DNA from: Diphasiastrum complanatum
Taxonomy: Eukaryota; Streptophyta; Lycopodiopsida; Lycopodiales; Lycopodiaceae
Direction of reading: 5' to 3'
Assembly: GCA_029204225.1 (NCBI GenBank)
Contig: CM055099.1
Location: 65,437,852-65,501,851 of the forward strand
Length of the DNA stretch: 64,000 nt
Shown piece after piece: positions 32,690 through 46,600 of this stretch (the first letter of the stretch is position 1; each line of letters opens with the position of its first letter). The notes beneath the pieces are model-generated. The model saw nothing but the letters and a program-made list of their open reading frames with translations. It was not told the origin of the DNA and made no database searches. The position numbers and the translations under genes were made by a program.

Positions 32690-33207
32690 TGTGGATCGGA
32701 GCCGCGTACTCTAAGCTATCTCTGAGCGGCTAAAATGTAAGTCTGAATTAAGCGCAACTACTGATAAGCAGTAAGCACAATAGCAATCTCTAATCAACTC
32801 TAAAGATCTGAGCTAGAATGCTCAAGAGTGTACAAGCTCGCAGGCTTGAGAGAGAGAGAGAGCTAACTATTCGATACTTGATCCTCTTCTTGATCATAAA
32901 ATGTTGAAATATGAATAGCTATTTATACTAAGCAATTAGGTCGTCAAAAGCGTCATCCAGTTGGCTGTGATGTGCTGGCATCCATCCAGTTAGGACTTCT
33001 CAGAAACTACTTGCTGATAGATTAATGCAAGTTGGTGGCTTTGGTCGTAAACAGTTTGTCTGCATAAATGAACGTAAACTGTCAATGTGAGCTGTTTCAA
33101 GTAGTTATGCAGATTGTGTAAAAACACGAAGAAAACTGCAGGTCTGGATAAAAGTTGGACGAAGATTAAAATGTCGATTAGTCGATTAGTGGGAGAGTAA
33201 TCCAACA
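32690..33207 (-). repeat. Copia LTR, minus strand (solo or 3' LTR of a lost element)
   Basis: On the minus strand it starts TGTTGGATTACTCTCCCAC at 33207 and ends ...GATCCACA at 32690. It matches the LTR at 13691-14514. A TATAAATAGC box lies near 32926 (minus). Immediately outside, on the minus strand, TAGGAGGAAC may be a decayed polypurine tract, so internal sequence may once have followed, but no coding is left at 33208-33700. No target duplication is visible. Confidence 0.7.
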
Positions 33208-33716
33208 GTTCCTCCTAGGAATGAAATATATTCCTTATTGCCCCTCGTATTACTTTCACACTAGATATGTCTTCATAAGAGAATTTCAATACAATTCTAA
33301 GTGAAAGAACAATAATGTTCCCCAATTTTTTTGTTAGCTTTATGATTAGTCTCAAATTATTAAACAAACAATATGATAGAAAAACTCCTCAACGAGAAAT
33401 GAGTTTCTATTAAAGTGGGTGAAATTCATTTATTGAATCCATTTGTTTTGACATCTATGACAAAGTGGTGAAGGGAAGAGGGGAGAATTGGGTAACAAAA
33501 TTTTTTTTGTTGTGCATTGCTAAGGTGATTAGAAAGGTTCCAAAAGTGTGGTTGACCATAAGAAGCCTGATTACAAGCCACAGAAGGGACTCACAAGAAA
33601 ATCTAATCCAAGCCATCCATGTCTAACTACTACGTGAGGTATACTTCATCCAATTGTTGGCTACGGACTTGTAGCAAGCTTAGCCATTCCCGTGGCTCAG
33701 ACTACTACCATCGACC
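33208..33716. other. no gene seen
   Basis: AT-rich, no coding recognised. May be decayed interior of the element whose LTR is at 32690-33207. Confidence 0.3.
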
Positions 33717-33842
33717 TCCTCATGAAAGATAGCTAGTACGTAGCGGTAATCCATCCCCAAAAAGGCTTAAAACTTCAAGTCTCCTCGTGAAAGATACCTA
33801 GTACTTAACGGTATTCCGTCATAAAAAGGATAAAATTTCAAG
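33717..33842 (+). repeat. tandem duplication of about 63 bases
   Basis: CCTCATGAAAGATAGCTAGT starts the first unit and CCTCGTGAAAGATACCTAGT the second; AAAAAGGCTTAAAACTTCAA and AAAAAGGATAAAATTTCAAG match at the ends. Identity by eye is about 80 percent. It lies about 0.75 kb upstream of SNX2. Confidence 0.75.
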
Positions 33843-34602
33843 CCTCAATAGGCCTCCAAAAAGTAGCATTAAGCATTTTAAAATTGAGCCAGAGTACCTA
33901 CCCTTTCTACCAAACCTTAAATGGCCCCCCTACCCACCCCCGGTTGTGCATCCTAACATTGGATTAAGAAGGCCATGTGAACATGAGCTGTTTTTCATCC
34001 CTTTATCGGATGCAAATGGCCCGGTTGCATCTCCCACGACCGTTAGATCTTTCAAACAACCTCGAGAGGTTGACACGTGTCCGGGATGCGCATTGGCCGC
34101 GGCGCCAGAACCCACACAGACCGACGACGGACGATCTGCGCAGTGCGAAGCAATGGAGGCTATTGGATGGCGAAGGAAGGGTTTATTTGATGGAGAGAAA
34201 TGATGGCGATCGATCGGATTATCGGTGGATGGAACAAATCGATGAGGCAGGAGGAGGCATGGAGGTGGATTCAGGCCTCTGACAAAGCAAGGAAAGTGGA
34301 AAACCTAAATATCTTGTCAAAAAACAGACTAATTTCATCTCAAAGCTCTCTGGAAATCCTCTGATTTCTTTGTTTGAAGTCTTGGCTGGAATTGACTCCT
34401 TAGACGTTCTGATTCGCTGTTCGCAATTATATGTATTATACGCTTGCACGTGTATTAATATCTCAACTTCAAAGCAGTCTGCATAGTTTCATGCAATAAT
34501 GCCTTGGTTGTAGGCCGGTTTCTGGTTGTTTCGTTTTCCTAGAAACTAGAGTATTTATAGAATTGGTTGGGAATTCTGTTAGCGGATTGTTTTTCTGCTC
34601 CT
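33843..34602 (+). promoter_or_regulatory. upstream region of SNX2 with TATA-like box
   Basis: TATTTATA at 34552-34559 lies 43 bases before the ATG. The stretch 33950-34290 is GC-richer than its surroundings and has open frames without a known domain; it may be a distal leader or promoter. An in-frame TAG at 34558 shows that the ATG at 34603 is the first possible start. Confidence 0.4.
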
Positions 34603-37600
34603 ATGACGGGCTCCGAGATCAATTACAAGCCCCTGGAGGATGATAACCCCTCCCGCACAGATGCAATGGAGACCCTAACCCTAGGGCAGGCTCCTCAGAC
34701 CTATCTTTCCAATAGCGATTATAGAAGTGCAATCTCTGCAAGCCTATCAGTAAATGATTCCCATCCCCTTGCACCTTCTAAACAGGGCTCGCCGATACAG
34801 CTGCTTCAGGAGCCCTTGGAAATTGATGAAGATCCTTTCGAGGATAATTACCCTGATCATTTGATAGTGGAGCCATCGTATGCTTCTGAAGAGGTTTTTG
34901 TTTCTTGTTCGGGAGAAGCCTCCAGCAATGGCAGTGCAAGCTTTGTTCACAATAATTCAACTTTGTCGAGATCGCCAACAACCTTGAGAACTGAAATTTT
35001 GAGCATCAGTGTGGCTAGACCAGAGAAAGCTCAAGAAGCAAGCGGAACTCTAGTGACTGCTGGCAGCTCTTTTGTAACTTATCTCATTCTCACACGGACA
35101 AATATGCCTGAGTATTGCAATACCGATTTCAGTGTTCGAAGGCGCTTCCGGGATATTGTCACCCTAGCTGATAGATTGGCAGAATCATACCGAGGGTATT
35201 TCATTCCCTCACGCCCTGAGAAGAGTGTTGTGGAGAGCCAGATTATGCAGAAGCAAGAATTTGTTGAGCAACGACGAGTGGCAATTGAAAAATATCTGCG
35301 CAGGCTAGCCGCCCACCCTGTCATTAGGAAGAGTGAGGAGTTAAGGCTTTTTCTGCAATCTGAAGGCAAGTTCCCTCTTAGCCCCAGCTTAGATATGGCT
35401 TCCAGAATGCTTGATGGAGCTGCAAAGCTGCCACAGCAGCTCTTTGGTGATGGTACCATGAGTATTGCACCTCAAGAGGTCTCACAGCCAGCAAAAAGTG
35501 GCCGTGACCTGGTTCGTATGTTCAAGGAGTTGAAGCATTCAGTCACAATTGACTGGGGTGGAGCCAAGCCTCTTATTGTTGAGGAAGATAAAGAATTCAT
35601 AGAGAAGAAGGAATCTGTAAAAAACTATGAACGCCATCTCCTTAACGCTTCCCAAAAAGTAAGGTGTTTTTCTTTAGCTTGATCTATTTTGTTTCTGGTA
35701 GCTGAATTTCCCTTGAACCTACTACTTATTTTCCCTTTCTACAACCTAGTTTTGCCTTGTCTTGTAATAACTTTAAAGCAAAGAAGGTACTACTTGATTT
35801 CATTAAATAGGAAGTGTAATTTGGAAATGCCAAGAAATATATGAGATTTTAGGTGAGGATAAGAACTTTACATATTGTCCAAGATATAATAACTTCCGTA
35901 CATGATCAACGTCACAAAATTTCCTGCGAAATCTGGTTAGCTTTCTTCTACAGTGTAAACGGGAGATGCAGTGAACAACTTTTTTGCTCCTTCACAAAGT
36001 TTGCATGCTTTCCATTTCCAGTTTGCTGGTTTTACTCTGCATTAACTCAAGTTGGATTGTCTTCATTAATCAAGTTTTTGCATTGTCATTTAATCTGAAT
36101 AGATGTTTTTGTACAGGCTGAGGCCTTGGTTAAAGCTCAAGAAGAGATGAGTGAAGTAATGGGGGAGCTGGGTTTAGCATTTATAAAGCTTGGCAAATTT
36201 GAGTCTGAGCAGGCTATCAGTAATGTCCAGAGAAGCCATGCATCAAATGTGAAAGCTTTTGCTACTGCATCTGTTAAAGCGAGCAGGTTTTCTCGAGAGG
36301 CTAACATTCAAGGCGTCAAACAGTTGGTGCTTATCTATAACAATTCTTTAGATTTGATTTCAATTTTTTTTGAAAAATCAATGAGGCTAACTTTCTGGAT
36401 GATCTTGATCATAATGGTTCTGTGTTTATTTTACAGGACCGGTTTCATGAATATCTTGGCCTCATCCAGGCAGCACATTCAGCGTTTTCAGATCGTTCCA
36501 ATGCATTATTGACAGTGCAAACTTTGATGTCTGATATTGCACTGATGAATACTCGAGTTGAAAAGCTGACTGTGGCCTCTTCAAAAGTATTTGGCGGAGA
36601 CAAATCTCGGAACTGGAAGATTGAGGAGTTAAAAGAGACGGTCAAGACAACTGAGAAAGCTCGCGATTCTGCACAAACAGAGTATAATAAGATCAAGGTA
36701 AACTTGCGACCCGCTAATACACGAAGCAAAAGGGTAGGTGTTGCTAAGCTGACATCCAGATACTGCCTTGAGAAAGAAGTACGGGATTGGAATATTCAAC
36801 TGTATTGGTATTATAGTTCTCTAAATGCATTAGAAATATGTTATCATAGAGTAACGGTTGAGACGCTTGCAGTCTCTCCAATCATGACATAAGTATTCTG
36901 TGATACTAGGGGTCCGGGGGTGTGTATTTTGGTATACCATTGAACAATCTTTATACAAATCGGATTACACACACCCTCATCATTGAGATATAAAGACAAA
37001 GCATATAAGCTCCAGTGGCCAAGTTGAAGGTTTCAGATATTTACTTCAACTCTATGAAGTTCTTAGAAATAAGTGAAACATTTAAAGTACACCGGAAGAT
37101 TTTACAATGCTAAAGGATTGCGATCCACCCCTTCTTGCAAAGACCAGAATGGTGAACTACTATACAGGACTATTCAACAAGATCAAATCTAGTATGGAAG
37201 AATTCACGTCCTATGCCTCATTGACACATCTCTGTAAGGATGTCGCCCTTGTGGAAGCATCTATCTTGAAAAAGACGAGGGATTGATTCTATCCCAATGC
37301 CTAATCATCGGATTGGAAATATTAGGGAATTGAATCATTGTCAATAGTCAATCAAGCAAGAGAGGAAGGCCATGCATCACACAAGAGTGGAGCATAGTCA
37401 AGTGGACCATGTCTACATGTTTGCGAATTGACCAAGAACCCAATCCCACAACTCGTGAAAAGTTTTTACACTTGGTGTGTGTGGTCAAAGGCTAGGGATT
37501 TCACTTATTCTCATAAGAAGCTTACAATTTGTCTCTCCAAAAGGAAAAACACATTTTTCAAAACAATGAGTGGCATGTTATTAATTAAATACATGAGACC

Positions 37601-40600
37601 CTCCTTTTGTAAGTTGAGTAAATTAGTGCAAGTGGCCCACTTGGCCAAGTAGCTCACTCATATGGTTGACACCTAGACTTTCCATGCATGTAATTGAGGT
37701 GCTTGACTCACAAGGGATTTGGAGGACCCACGCCCTCCTCTCTTTCTCTCTAGCAATTCCTTTTCTCTTCTAAATTTTGTCGTTGTGAGTGCTTATGCAA
37801 TTCTCCTTGTATGTGATGTTTTCCATAGCTCTCAAGCTTTCTTGGTTGATCTAGTATTGATGTTAAGATACTCCATAGCTAGGTCTTGCAATGCTTCATG
37901 GTATCAGAGCAGGTTGTCTAGCCTGTGAGTGAGAGAAACTTCAGTGCTCAGATTCTTGTGAAGATTCTCATCTTCCACAAGCACCTCAATCTTGTAGGAG
38001 GGCGCTTTTGATCTACAGGAGTCGGATCAGGTTGAGTCTTGCACTGTTGGAGAGCTGTTGGCAAGGAGAGTGGGATGATCCAAAAACTTTCTAATTCTGG
38101 ATGAGTTTTGGGGAGTCTTTTTGGAGGAGCTTACATAAAAGTAAGGCGCACTTTCTGTAGGGGCTTCTGGTTTTTGATCCAGTGGGGCCTAGTGCTTGTG
38201 CTAGTAAGGCCATACCAAGTGGCAAGTTTCGAAACGTGTTTGAAACGCATATGAAACGTCTGGTTCAGGTTCGAAACGGGAAATTTCTTTTAGGTTTTTT
38301 TTTTGAAAATGTGTTGTCCCCTGGTACCAGCCCTTTTGGGGCAAGGGGGAGACCACAATGCGATGGGCGGCTAGGCGGTTGGGGTGGGACACCCAATACG
38401 CGGCCCACGCGCGTGCGTCCCTGCGGTGGCGTGCGAGGTCTAGTTTTCCAACGAAAGGCTCATAGGATGATCAATCTTTTTGTCAAGGACAACATTATTC
38501 CTCACATTTGCAATGCAAAGGATGCAGTGGAAGCTCGAACTATTCTGAAGTCCATGTTTGAGACAGTGGAATCAACTAGGCTTGTTTATTTGCAAAACAG
38601 GTTACATACTCTCAAGATGTAAGCAGGTGCAACAATTGGTGATCACATCACAAAGATCAAGGCCTTATGGCCCAGCTTTCTTCAGTGGGAGAGATAGTAA
38701 TTGACAGGAGTATTGTACCCATAGTCTTGAACAATTTGTCATTCAACTATCAAGACTATGTGATGTCCCTTTCTGCTAGGGAGAAACTTTTCAACCTTTG
38801 GGGAGCTATGTGGTCTTCTTTTAGATGAGGAGATGAGAAGGAAGAATCTTTCTGAAAGGGAAGATAATCCAAAACATGCATTTGCTTCTAAGAAGAAGCA
38901 GAACTTTTAGAAGAAAGGGAAAGGCAAAGGGAAGAACTCAAAGCAAAGCTTGGAACAACAGGTGTCCAAGTTACAGGTTGGAGAGGAGTCAAGCACCAAT
39001 TCCACATCTACACCCAAGAGGAAGGGCAACTGCAACTATTGTGGCAAGTATGGGCATGTCACTTTTGAATGCTGAAAGAAGCAAAGTTTTCAGAAGAAGG
39101 GAAAGAACCAACAGGGGATAAAGTTGCAGGATAAGAGCAATCTGGTGGGCTTGATCTATTCACCGCAGCCCTGCCATCTGAATTCACGTTTGGTGGATGT
39201 TACATTGATTTTGGAGCTTGAAAGTACATGACACCTCATAGACATTGGTTCAACACCTATGAGGAGACAGGAGATCGTCAACAAGTATGCCTTGGAGATA
39301 ACTCTACACATGAGGTGAGGGGCAAAGGCACAGTTCCAGTGCAACTGTCATTAGGTGAGGTGAAGGTAATCAAGAGTGTGTTGCATGTACCAGGTTGGCT
39401 AAGAACATGCTATCTGTTGGTGCCATTACCAAATAGAAGATGCTGGTGGAGTTTGACGAATCTACCTGTGTGGTAAAAGAGAAAGATCAAAGCTTCAAGG
39501 TGGTAGCCAAGGGAATGCAAGAAAGGGGTCTTTACAAGCTTTACACACCCATTCCTTGCCAGCAAGGGATTCTAGTCAAGACAACTTTGGCATGAGAGGT
39601 ATGGTCGTTTGAGCTATCAAAGTTGACAAGTTTTGAACAAGCACAATATGGTAGTAGATCTTCCTAGCATTAAGTCTTCTTCGGACACATGTGAGGCTTG
39701 TGCACCAGGAAAGCAACAAAGGCAAAGGTTTCCAAAGGGAAAAGCTACTAGGTCAAGGGCATTCTTAAGTTTGTGCATTCAGATTTGTGTGGTTCCATGC
39801 AGACTAGATCAGCAGGGGGGGCGTACTATCTCATGACCTTCGTAGATGATTTTTCACGGAAGGTATGGGTCTATTTTCTGAGGCAAAAATCTGAAGCATC
39901 AAATACTTCAAACAGTGGAAAGCTTTGGTGGAAAACCACATAGAATAGAATGAGCATCTCACAAACTCAAAAGTCTCAAGAAGAAATGAATTGCTAGAGA
40001 GAGAGAGGAGGGCGTGGGTCCTCCAAATCCCTTGTGAGGCAAGCACCTCCTTTACATGCATGGAAAGTCTAGGTGTCAACCATAGGAGTGACCTACTTGG
40101 CCAAGTGGGCCACTTGCACTAATTTACATAACTTAACAAAAGGAGGGGTCTCATGCATTTAATTAAAACATGCCCCATGAGTTATGTACAACTTAACTAA
40201 TGCTTAGCCAAAAGGGGTAAAATAGGCATTACTCTTCATCACCCCCCCTTAATGGCAATTTTATTCAAACTGACACCCAACAAAGTTCTGAACTTTTCAA
40301 ACTTATCTTTACTAAGTGGTTTAGTAAAAATATCAGCTGTCTGGTCGTTGGTGTCACAATAAACTAGCTCGATCTCCCCACTGTGCACTTTCTCTCGTAT
40401 AAAATGCTGGTCCACCTCTATGTGTTTTGTCCGTGCATGATAGATTGGATTCCTCGCAAGCTGAATGCAGCCTTGGTTATCACAATGTAACAATGTAGGT
40501 CTTACTTGGGCAATCTGCATGTCCTCAAGTAGACGGTGTAACCAAATGGCTTCACAGGCGGACCTCGTAGTCGCCCTGTACTCAGCTTCGGTAGACGATA

Positions 40601-43600
40601 GAGCAATAGTAGGCTGCTTCTTACTGCACCACGATATAGCCCCTAAACCTAGGCTGAAACAATAGCCTGTCGTCGATCTCCGATCGTCTCTATCACCTGC
40701 CCAATCAGAATCTGAATAACCTTCCAGCTGAAGGTTCCCGTCATCCGTGTATCCAATCCCATAAGTCACTGTCCCTCTCACATATCGTAGGATCCGCTTG
40801 GCTGCCTTCCAATGTGCTTCGGTAGGCTTACACATGTATTGACTTGCAATTCCAACCGCATAAGCAATATCTGGCCTGGTGGTAGTAAGGTAAATCAGGC
40901 TGCCCACTAACTGACGATAGAGCGTCTCATCTGCAAATGCTGGACCATCATCTTTTGATGGCTTGTTGCTTGCATCCATGGGTGTGCTGATTGGTTTGCT
41001 TTCTTGCATGTTAAACCTCTTCAATAATTTCTGTGCATACTTTGCCTGTGAGATAAAAAGACAACGCCTCCCTTTCCAAACTTCAACTCCTAGGCAATAG
41101 TGTAGCAAACCCAAATCTTTCATTTCAAACTCATTAGAAAGATTCTTCTTAACACAAGCAATAAGCTTCTTATTGCTTCCCGTGATGAGTAAATCATCCA
41201 CATAGAGCACAACAACCACAAAGTCTTCTCCTTCCCTGAAGACATAAAGATTGCAATCAGACTTACTCTTTTCAAACCCTTGCCTTGCAAAGTACTCATC
41301 AATTCGGCTATACCAAGCCCTTGGCGCCTGTTTGAGCCCATACAAGGCTTTCCTAAGCCTGCAAACCAGATTCTCCTTGCCTGTTATTTCAAATCCCTGC
41401 GGTTGTTCCATGTAAACCTCCTCCTGTAGGTGCCCATTAAGAAAGGCACTCTTGACATCCATTTGATGGACATCCCAATCAAAATATGAGGCTATAGCCA
41501 AAACGGTCCTGATAGATGTCATTTTAGCAACAGGTGCGAATGTCTCATCATAGTCTAGCCCCTCTTGCTGAGCATAGCCTTTCGCCACCAACCTTGCCTT
41601 GTACTTGTCCACTGTTCCATTGGCATGAAACTTGGTCTTATAGACCCACTTGCAACCTATTGGTTGCTTCCCTTTTGGCAATGTAGTGAGCTCCCATGTG
41701 TCATTCTTGACAATGGAGTCGTACTCCTCCTGCATGGCATGTTGCCATACCTTTTCTCTCACGGCTTCGTGAAAGAACTGTGGCTCATCCGCATTCAGAA
41801 TAGTGGGCATAAGAGCAAAGTTAGTCTCTTGTCTCTCATGAGACCTAAGAGATCTTCTGACACCCTGTTCACTGCTCTCTCCTTCTTCAATCATTTGACC
41901 TTCTTTGATTGTTTCCCAATACCACCTAGGTAGCTTCTTCCTAGCAGTAGGTGATGTGGATGGTGACCACGTATCCCGTGGTACTGTTTTAGTCTTCCGT
42001 TTGTCCCCAACTTCTGCTTCTGGTACTTGGCCAAAAAGATGTCTCGAACTAGTAGGTTCGATTTCCTGTTGTTGCTCCTGCACTTGAGGCTTACAGGACT
42101 CTTGACTAGGATCCTCATCCGTGGAATCAATCAAGGGTATGAACTCAGTAATTCCTTCTCCTGCTCCTGTATCTTGGGTGCATGCTCTTCATCAAAGATG
42201 ACATCTCGACTTAGGATCTTCCTCCTGTTTTCGAGATCATATAGCACATAAGCTTTCTCACCTTCACTATACCCAAGAAAGACACACTTTACGGATTTTG
42301 CATCAAGTTTCTTCCGCAAGTCCTTTGGTATATGTGCATATGCTGTACACCCAAATACTCGAAGGCTGCCCACTTTGGGCTTGTTGCCACTATATGCCTC
42401 TTGTGGCGTGATTCCTTCAACTGCTTTGGTTGGACTTCTATTCAATAGAAAAACAGCAGTTGCTACCGCTTCTGCCCAAAAGGAATTTGGCAACCCCTTT
42501 GCCTTGAGCATGCTCCTCGCACACATGCTTTGCAAAGATCTTTGAACTTATCAGAAATATACTCACCACCCTTATCTGACTTGAGAGTCTTTAACCTCTT
42601 TCCTGTGTGGTTTTCCACCATAGCTTTCCACTGTTTGAAGTATTTGAACGCTTCAGATTTCAGTTTCAGAAAATAGACCCATACCTTCCGAGAGAAATCA
42701 TCTACGAAGGTCATGAGATAGTATGCCCCCCCTGCTGATTTGACCTGCATGGGACCGCATAAATCTGAATGCACAAGTTCAAGAATGCCCTTGGCCCTGG
42801 TAGCTTTCTCCTTTGGAAACTTTTTCCTCTGTTGCTTCCCTAATGCACAAGCCTCACATGTATCTGAAGAAGACTTAATGCTAGGAAGATCTACTACCAT
42901 TTTGTGCCTGTTCAAAACTTGCAAACTTTTGTAACTCAAATGACCATCTCTCTCATGCCAAAGCTTGTCCCGATTAGTATCTCTTACAGACAAGGCCTCT
43001 TGGCTAGGAATGGTTGTGAAAAGCTTGTAAAGACCTCCTTCTTGCATTCCCTTGGCTACCACCTTGAAGTTCTGATCTTTGTCTTTTACCAAACATTTAG
43101 AATCATTAAACTCTACCACCATGTTTTGTTTGGTAATGGCACCAACAGATAACAAGTTCTTAGCCAACCCTGGTACATGCAACACACTTTTAATTTCCTT
43201 CACCTCACCTGATGATAGTTGTATTGCAACTGTGCCTTTGCCCCTCACCATACGTGTAGAATTATCTCCAAGGCAAACATGCTGGCCATCTTCTGTCTCC
43301 TCATAGGTGCTGAACCAATCTCTATGAGGTGTCATGTGCTTTGAGGCTCCAGAATCAATGTACCATCCACCGAATGTGGATTCAGATGATAGGGCTGCGG
43401 TGAATAGCTCAAGCACACCAGATTGCTCCTCCTCTGCAACTTTGTCAACAAAGTGACTCTGCTGGTTCTTTCCCTTCTTCTGATCACTTTGCTTCTTCCT
43501 GCATTCAAAAGCAAAATGCCCATACTTACCACAATAGTTGCAGTTGCCCTTCCTCTTGGGTGTAGATGAGGAATTGGTGCTTGACTCCTCTCCAACCTGT

Positions 43601-46600
43601 AACTTGGACACCTGCTGCTCCAAGCTTTGCTTTGAGTTCTTCTTTTTGCCTTTGCCTTTCTTCTGAAAGTTTTGCTTCTTCTTAGAAGCAAATGCAAGCT
43701 CTGGATTATCTTCCCTTTCAGAAAGATTCTTCCTTCTCATCTCCTCCTGTAAAAGAAGACCACATAACTCCCCAAAGGTTGGGAGTTTCTCCCTAGCAGA
43801 AAGGGACATCACATAGTCTTGATAGTTGAATGACAAGCTGTTCAAGACTATGGGAACAATACTCTTGTCACTTACTTTCTCTCCAACTGAAGCAAGTTGA
43901 TCCAATAGGTCCTTGACCTTTGTAATATGATCACCAATTGTTGCACCTGCTTCCATCTTGAGAGTAGTATTTGGGTGTACGGCGTATGCACATATACCAA
44001 AGGACTTGCGGAAGAAACTTGATGCAAAATCCGTGAAGTGTATCTTCCTTGGGTATAGTGAAGGTGAAAAAGCATATGCCCTATATGATCTCGAAAACAT
44101 GAAGAAGATCCTAAGTCGAGACATCATCTTTGACGAAGAGCATTCACCCAAGATACATGAGTAGGAGAAAGATGGAACTACTGAGTTCCTTTCCTTGATT
44201 GATTCCACGGATGAGGATCCTAGTCATGAGTCCTGTGATCCTCAAGAGCAAGTGCAACAACAGGAGACCGAACATGCTAGTTCAAGACCTCAATTTTGCC
44301 AAGTACTAGAGGGTGAAATTGGGGAGAAGCGGAAGACTAAGACCGTATGATGGGATACGTGGTCACCATCCACATCACCTACCACTAGGAAGAAGCTACC
44401 TAGGTGGTATTGGGAAACAATCAAAGAGGAACAAATGATGGAAGAGGGAGAGAGCAGTGAAAAGGGTGCTAGAAGATCTCTTAGGTCTCATGAGAGACAA
44501 GAGACTAACTTTGCTCTTATGTCCACAATTCTGGATGCAGATGAGCCGCAGTTCTTTCACGAAGCCGTGAAGGAAAAGGTATGGCAACAAGCCATGCAGG
44601 AGGAGTATGACTCCATTGTCAAGAACGACACATGCGAGCTCACTACATTGCTAGAAGGGAAGCAACCAATAGGTTGCAAGTGGGTCTATAAGACCAAGTT
44701 TCATGCCAACGGAACAGTGGACAAGTACAAGGCAAGGTTGGTGGCGAAAGCCTATGCCTAGCAGGAGGGGCTAGACTATGATGAGACATTCGCACCTTTT
44801 GTTAAGATGACGTCTATCAAGACCGTTTTGGCCTTAGCCTCATATTTTGATTGGGATGTCCATCAAATGGATGTCAAGAGTGCCTTTCTTAATGGGCACC
44901 TATAGGAGGCCCAATGTTATCCATTTTATCAACTTTGAGAGATTCTTGTGATGATTAAAAAGCAATATTTGCTAGGGGTCCCACCTGCACCATCATACCA
45001 ACTACCAGATTATGGAGAATATGATAGATATGTAACCAAGTACTTGGGTATGAGGATCACTATTAACTATTTTGGCATCCAAGTGAGGTCTACTACGACG
45101 ATGGTGCACATGCATATTAGGGATGGCTAGACCAATATGGTCAATACTGAAAATTTAGCAAGTCCATAAATCTCCTTGCTAAACCATTTGAAGCGCAAGA
45201 GTGCTAAAAGTCAAGTCTCATGAAGGAGAAGAATTCACAGGAGCCGGTTGTTGTGTTTGTGGATATATCTTGCAATGTCTGCCAAATTTGAGATTGCCTC
45301 CTTTTGACTTACATACTATAGAAATCTTTGATAGTGGCTATGAGTTTGGCAACTGGATGTCATATTATAGAAGTAGCTAGTTAGTTTATGGAGGTAGATT
45401 ACCATTAGAGCCAAAGTTTACTACAAAGGTGGTAAGTCATGGACACGTAATAGGGTGCATATTATTGTTCTATGGTACCTTGGGTTTTACTTTTTAGGGC
45501 TGGAATTTTTTTGTTTTTTTTTTGGGGGGGGGGGGGTTTTCCATTTGGTCACTTCTGAAGTTATTTGGAAGAAACTGGACAGATAGGTAGGGTCATGACC
45601 TTTGGGTAGAGTGCATAATGACAAGTGGCCTCTAGCGAGAGTATAAATACACAAATCTCTCAATTTGTGGTTGATGATTATAGCAATTTGACAGCTTTTT
45701 ACAGGTGCTATTTGATCAGCTTGTATTTCCTCATAAGGATTTAGAATATCATCTAATGGTGGCCTAAATGTCCATCCCCTCAGCCTCACCTCCAACTTCC
45801 TTCTCAACCTCATCCTCATCCTCCTGCATTTAGGAACCTTTCAATCAGAATCAAAATTTTTCTCCATTACTAGAAACCATAGGTTTTGGTGGAATAATCA
45901 CACCCTAGATAAGTAACTACTATATTACCATTCGAAAATTGCAACTGATGAGTTTTATAAACAGATATCTAGAGTATCCTTGTTACTATAAAACCATGTA
46001 ACCTAAAATGATAGTAGTCCTGTTCGAATCCGTTACATGAGATTTTTGAAAACTCGTGTAAACATAACTCTTGATCCAATTCCAAAATGTTTTTTCTTCC
46101 CCTTCAAAGGAATTTGTTGCTTTCAATTGTATAGACAAAACGGGAATTTCAAAAATATTTGTGAAGTCAATCCTAGAGTTACGAACTGTGAAAGCTTTGG
46201 TCGAAACCAAAGAATTGGCCGAGTAAAATTTTTCCAAAAGGAATGATAACAATTGTTAAATGTTCTTCAATACTAGGTGACATAAACTAGTTTAGTTAGT
46301 TATATCACTCAAGTTACAATAATCTTGTGCCATTCATGATATAACAAAAATCAATGCCTAACAATCATTGTTTCACTACCGTTAAAATCACTACATGCAA
46401 CCAAGATAACAACAATTTCACTAAATTGACAACTTGCAAGCTTTTCTCAATAAAAAATGCATTACATACTTGGATGTATAACTCATTTTTTAGGGAAAGA
46501 AACAATGTTATTTGTCCAAAAAAGAAGCAAAACCAAAGCATAAAAGATAACACTTAGAACGGACTAAAACGACGTCAGAACTCTATATATAGACTTTGAA

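Noticed and set aside
33946..34282. Two overlapping frames of 85-101 codons in the GC-richer block upstream of SNX2
   Set aside because: No domain and no clear splice link to SNX2; treated as promoter or leader sequence.
43966..44208. N-terminal 80 codons of the long minus-strand gag-integrase frame
   Set aside because: This stretch is the antisense of the plus-strand integrase fragment; the two frames happen to stay open across the junction. Real gag sequence starts at about 43965.
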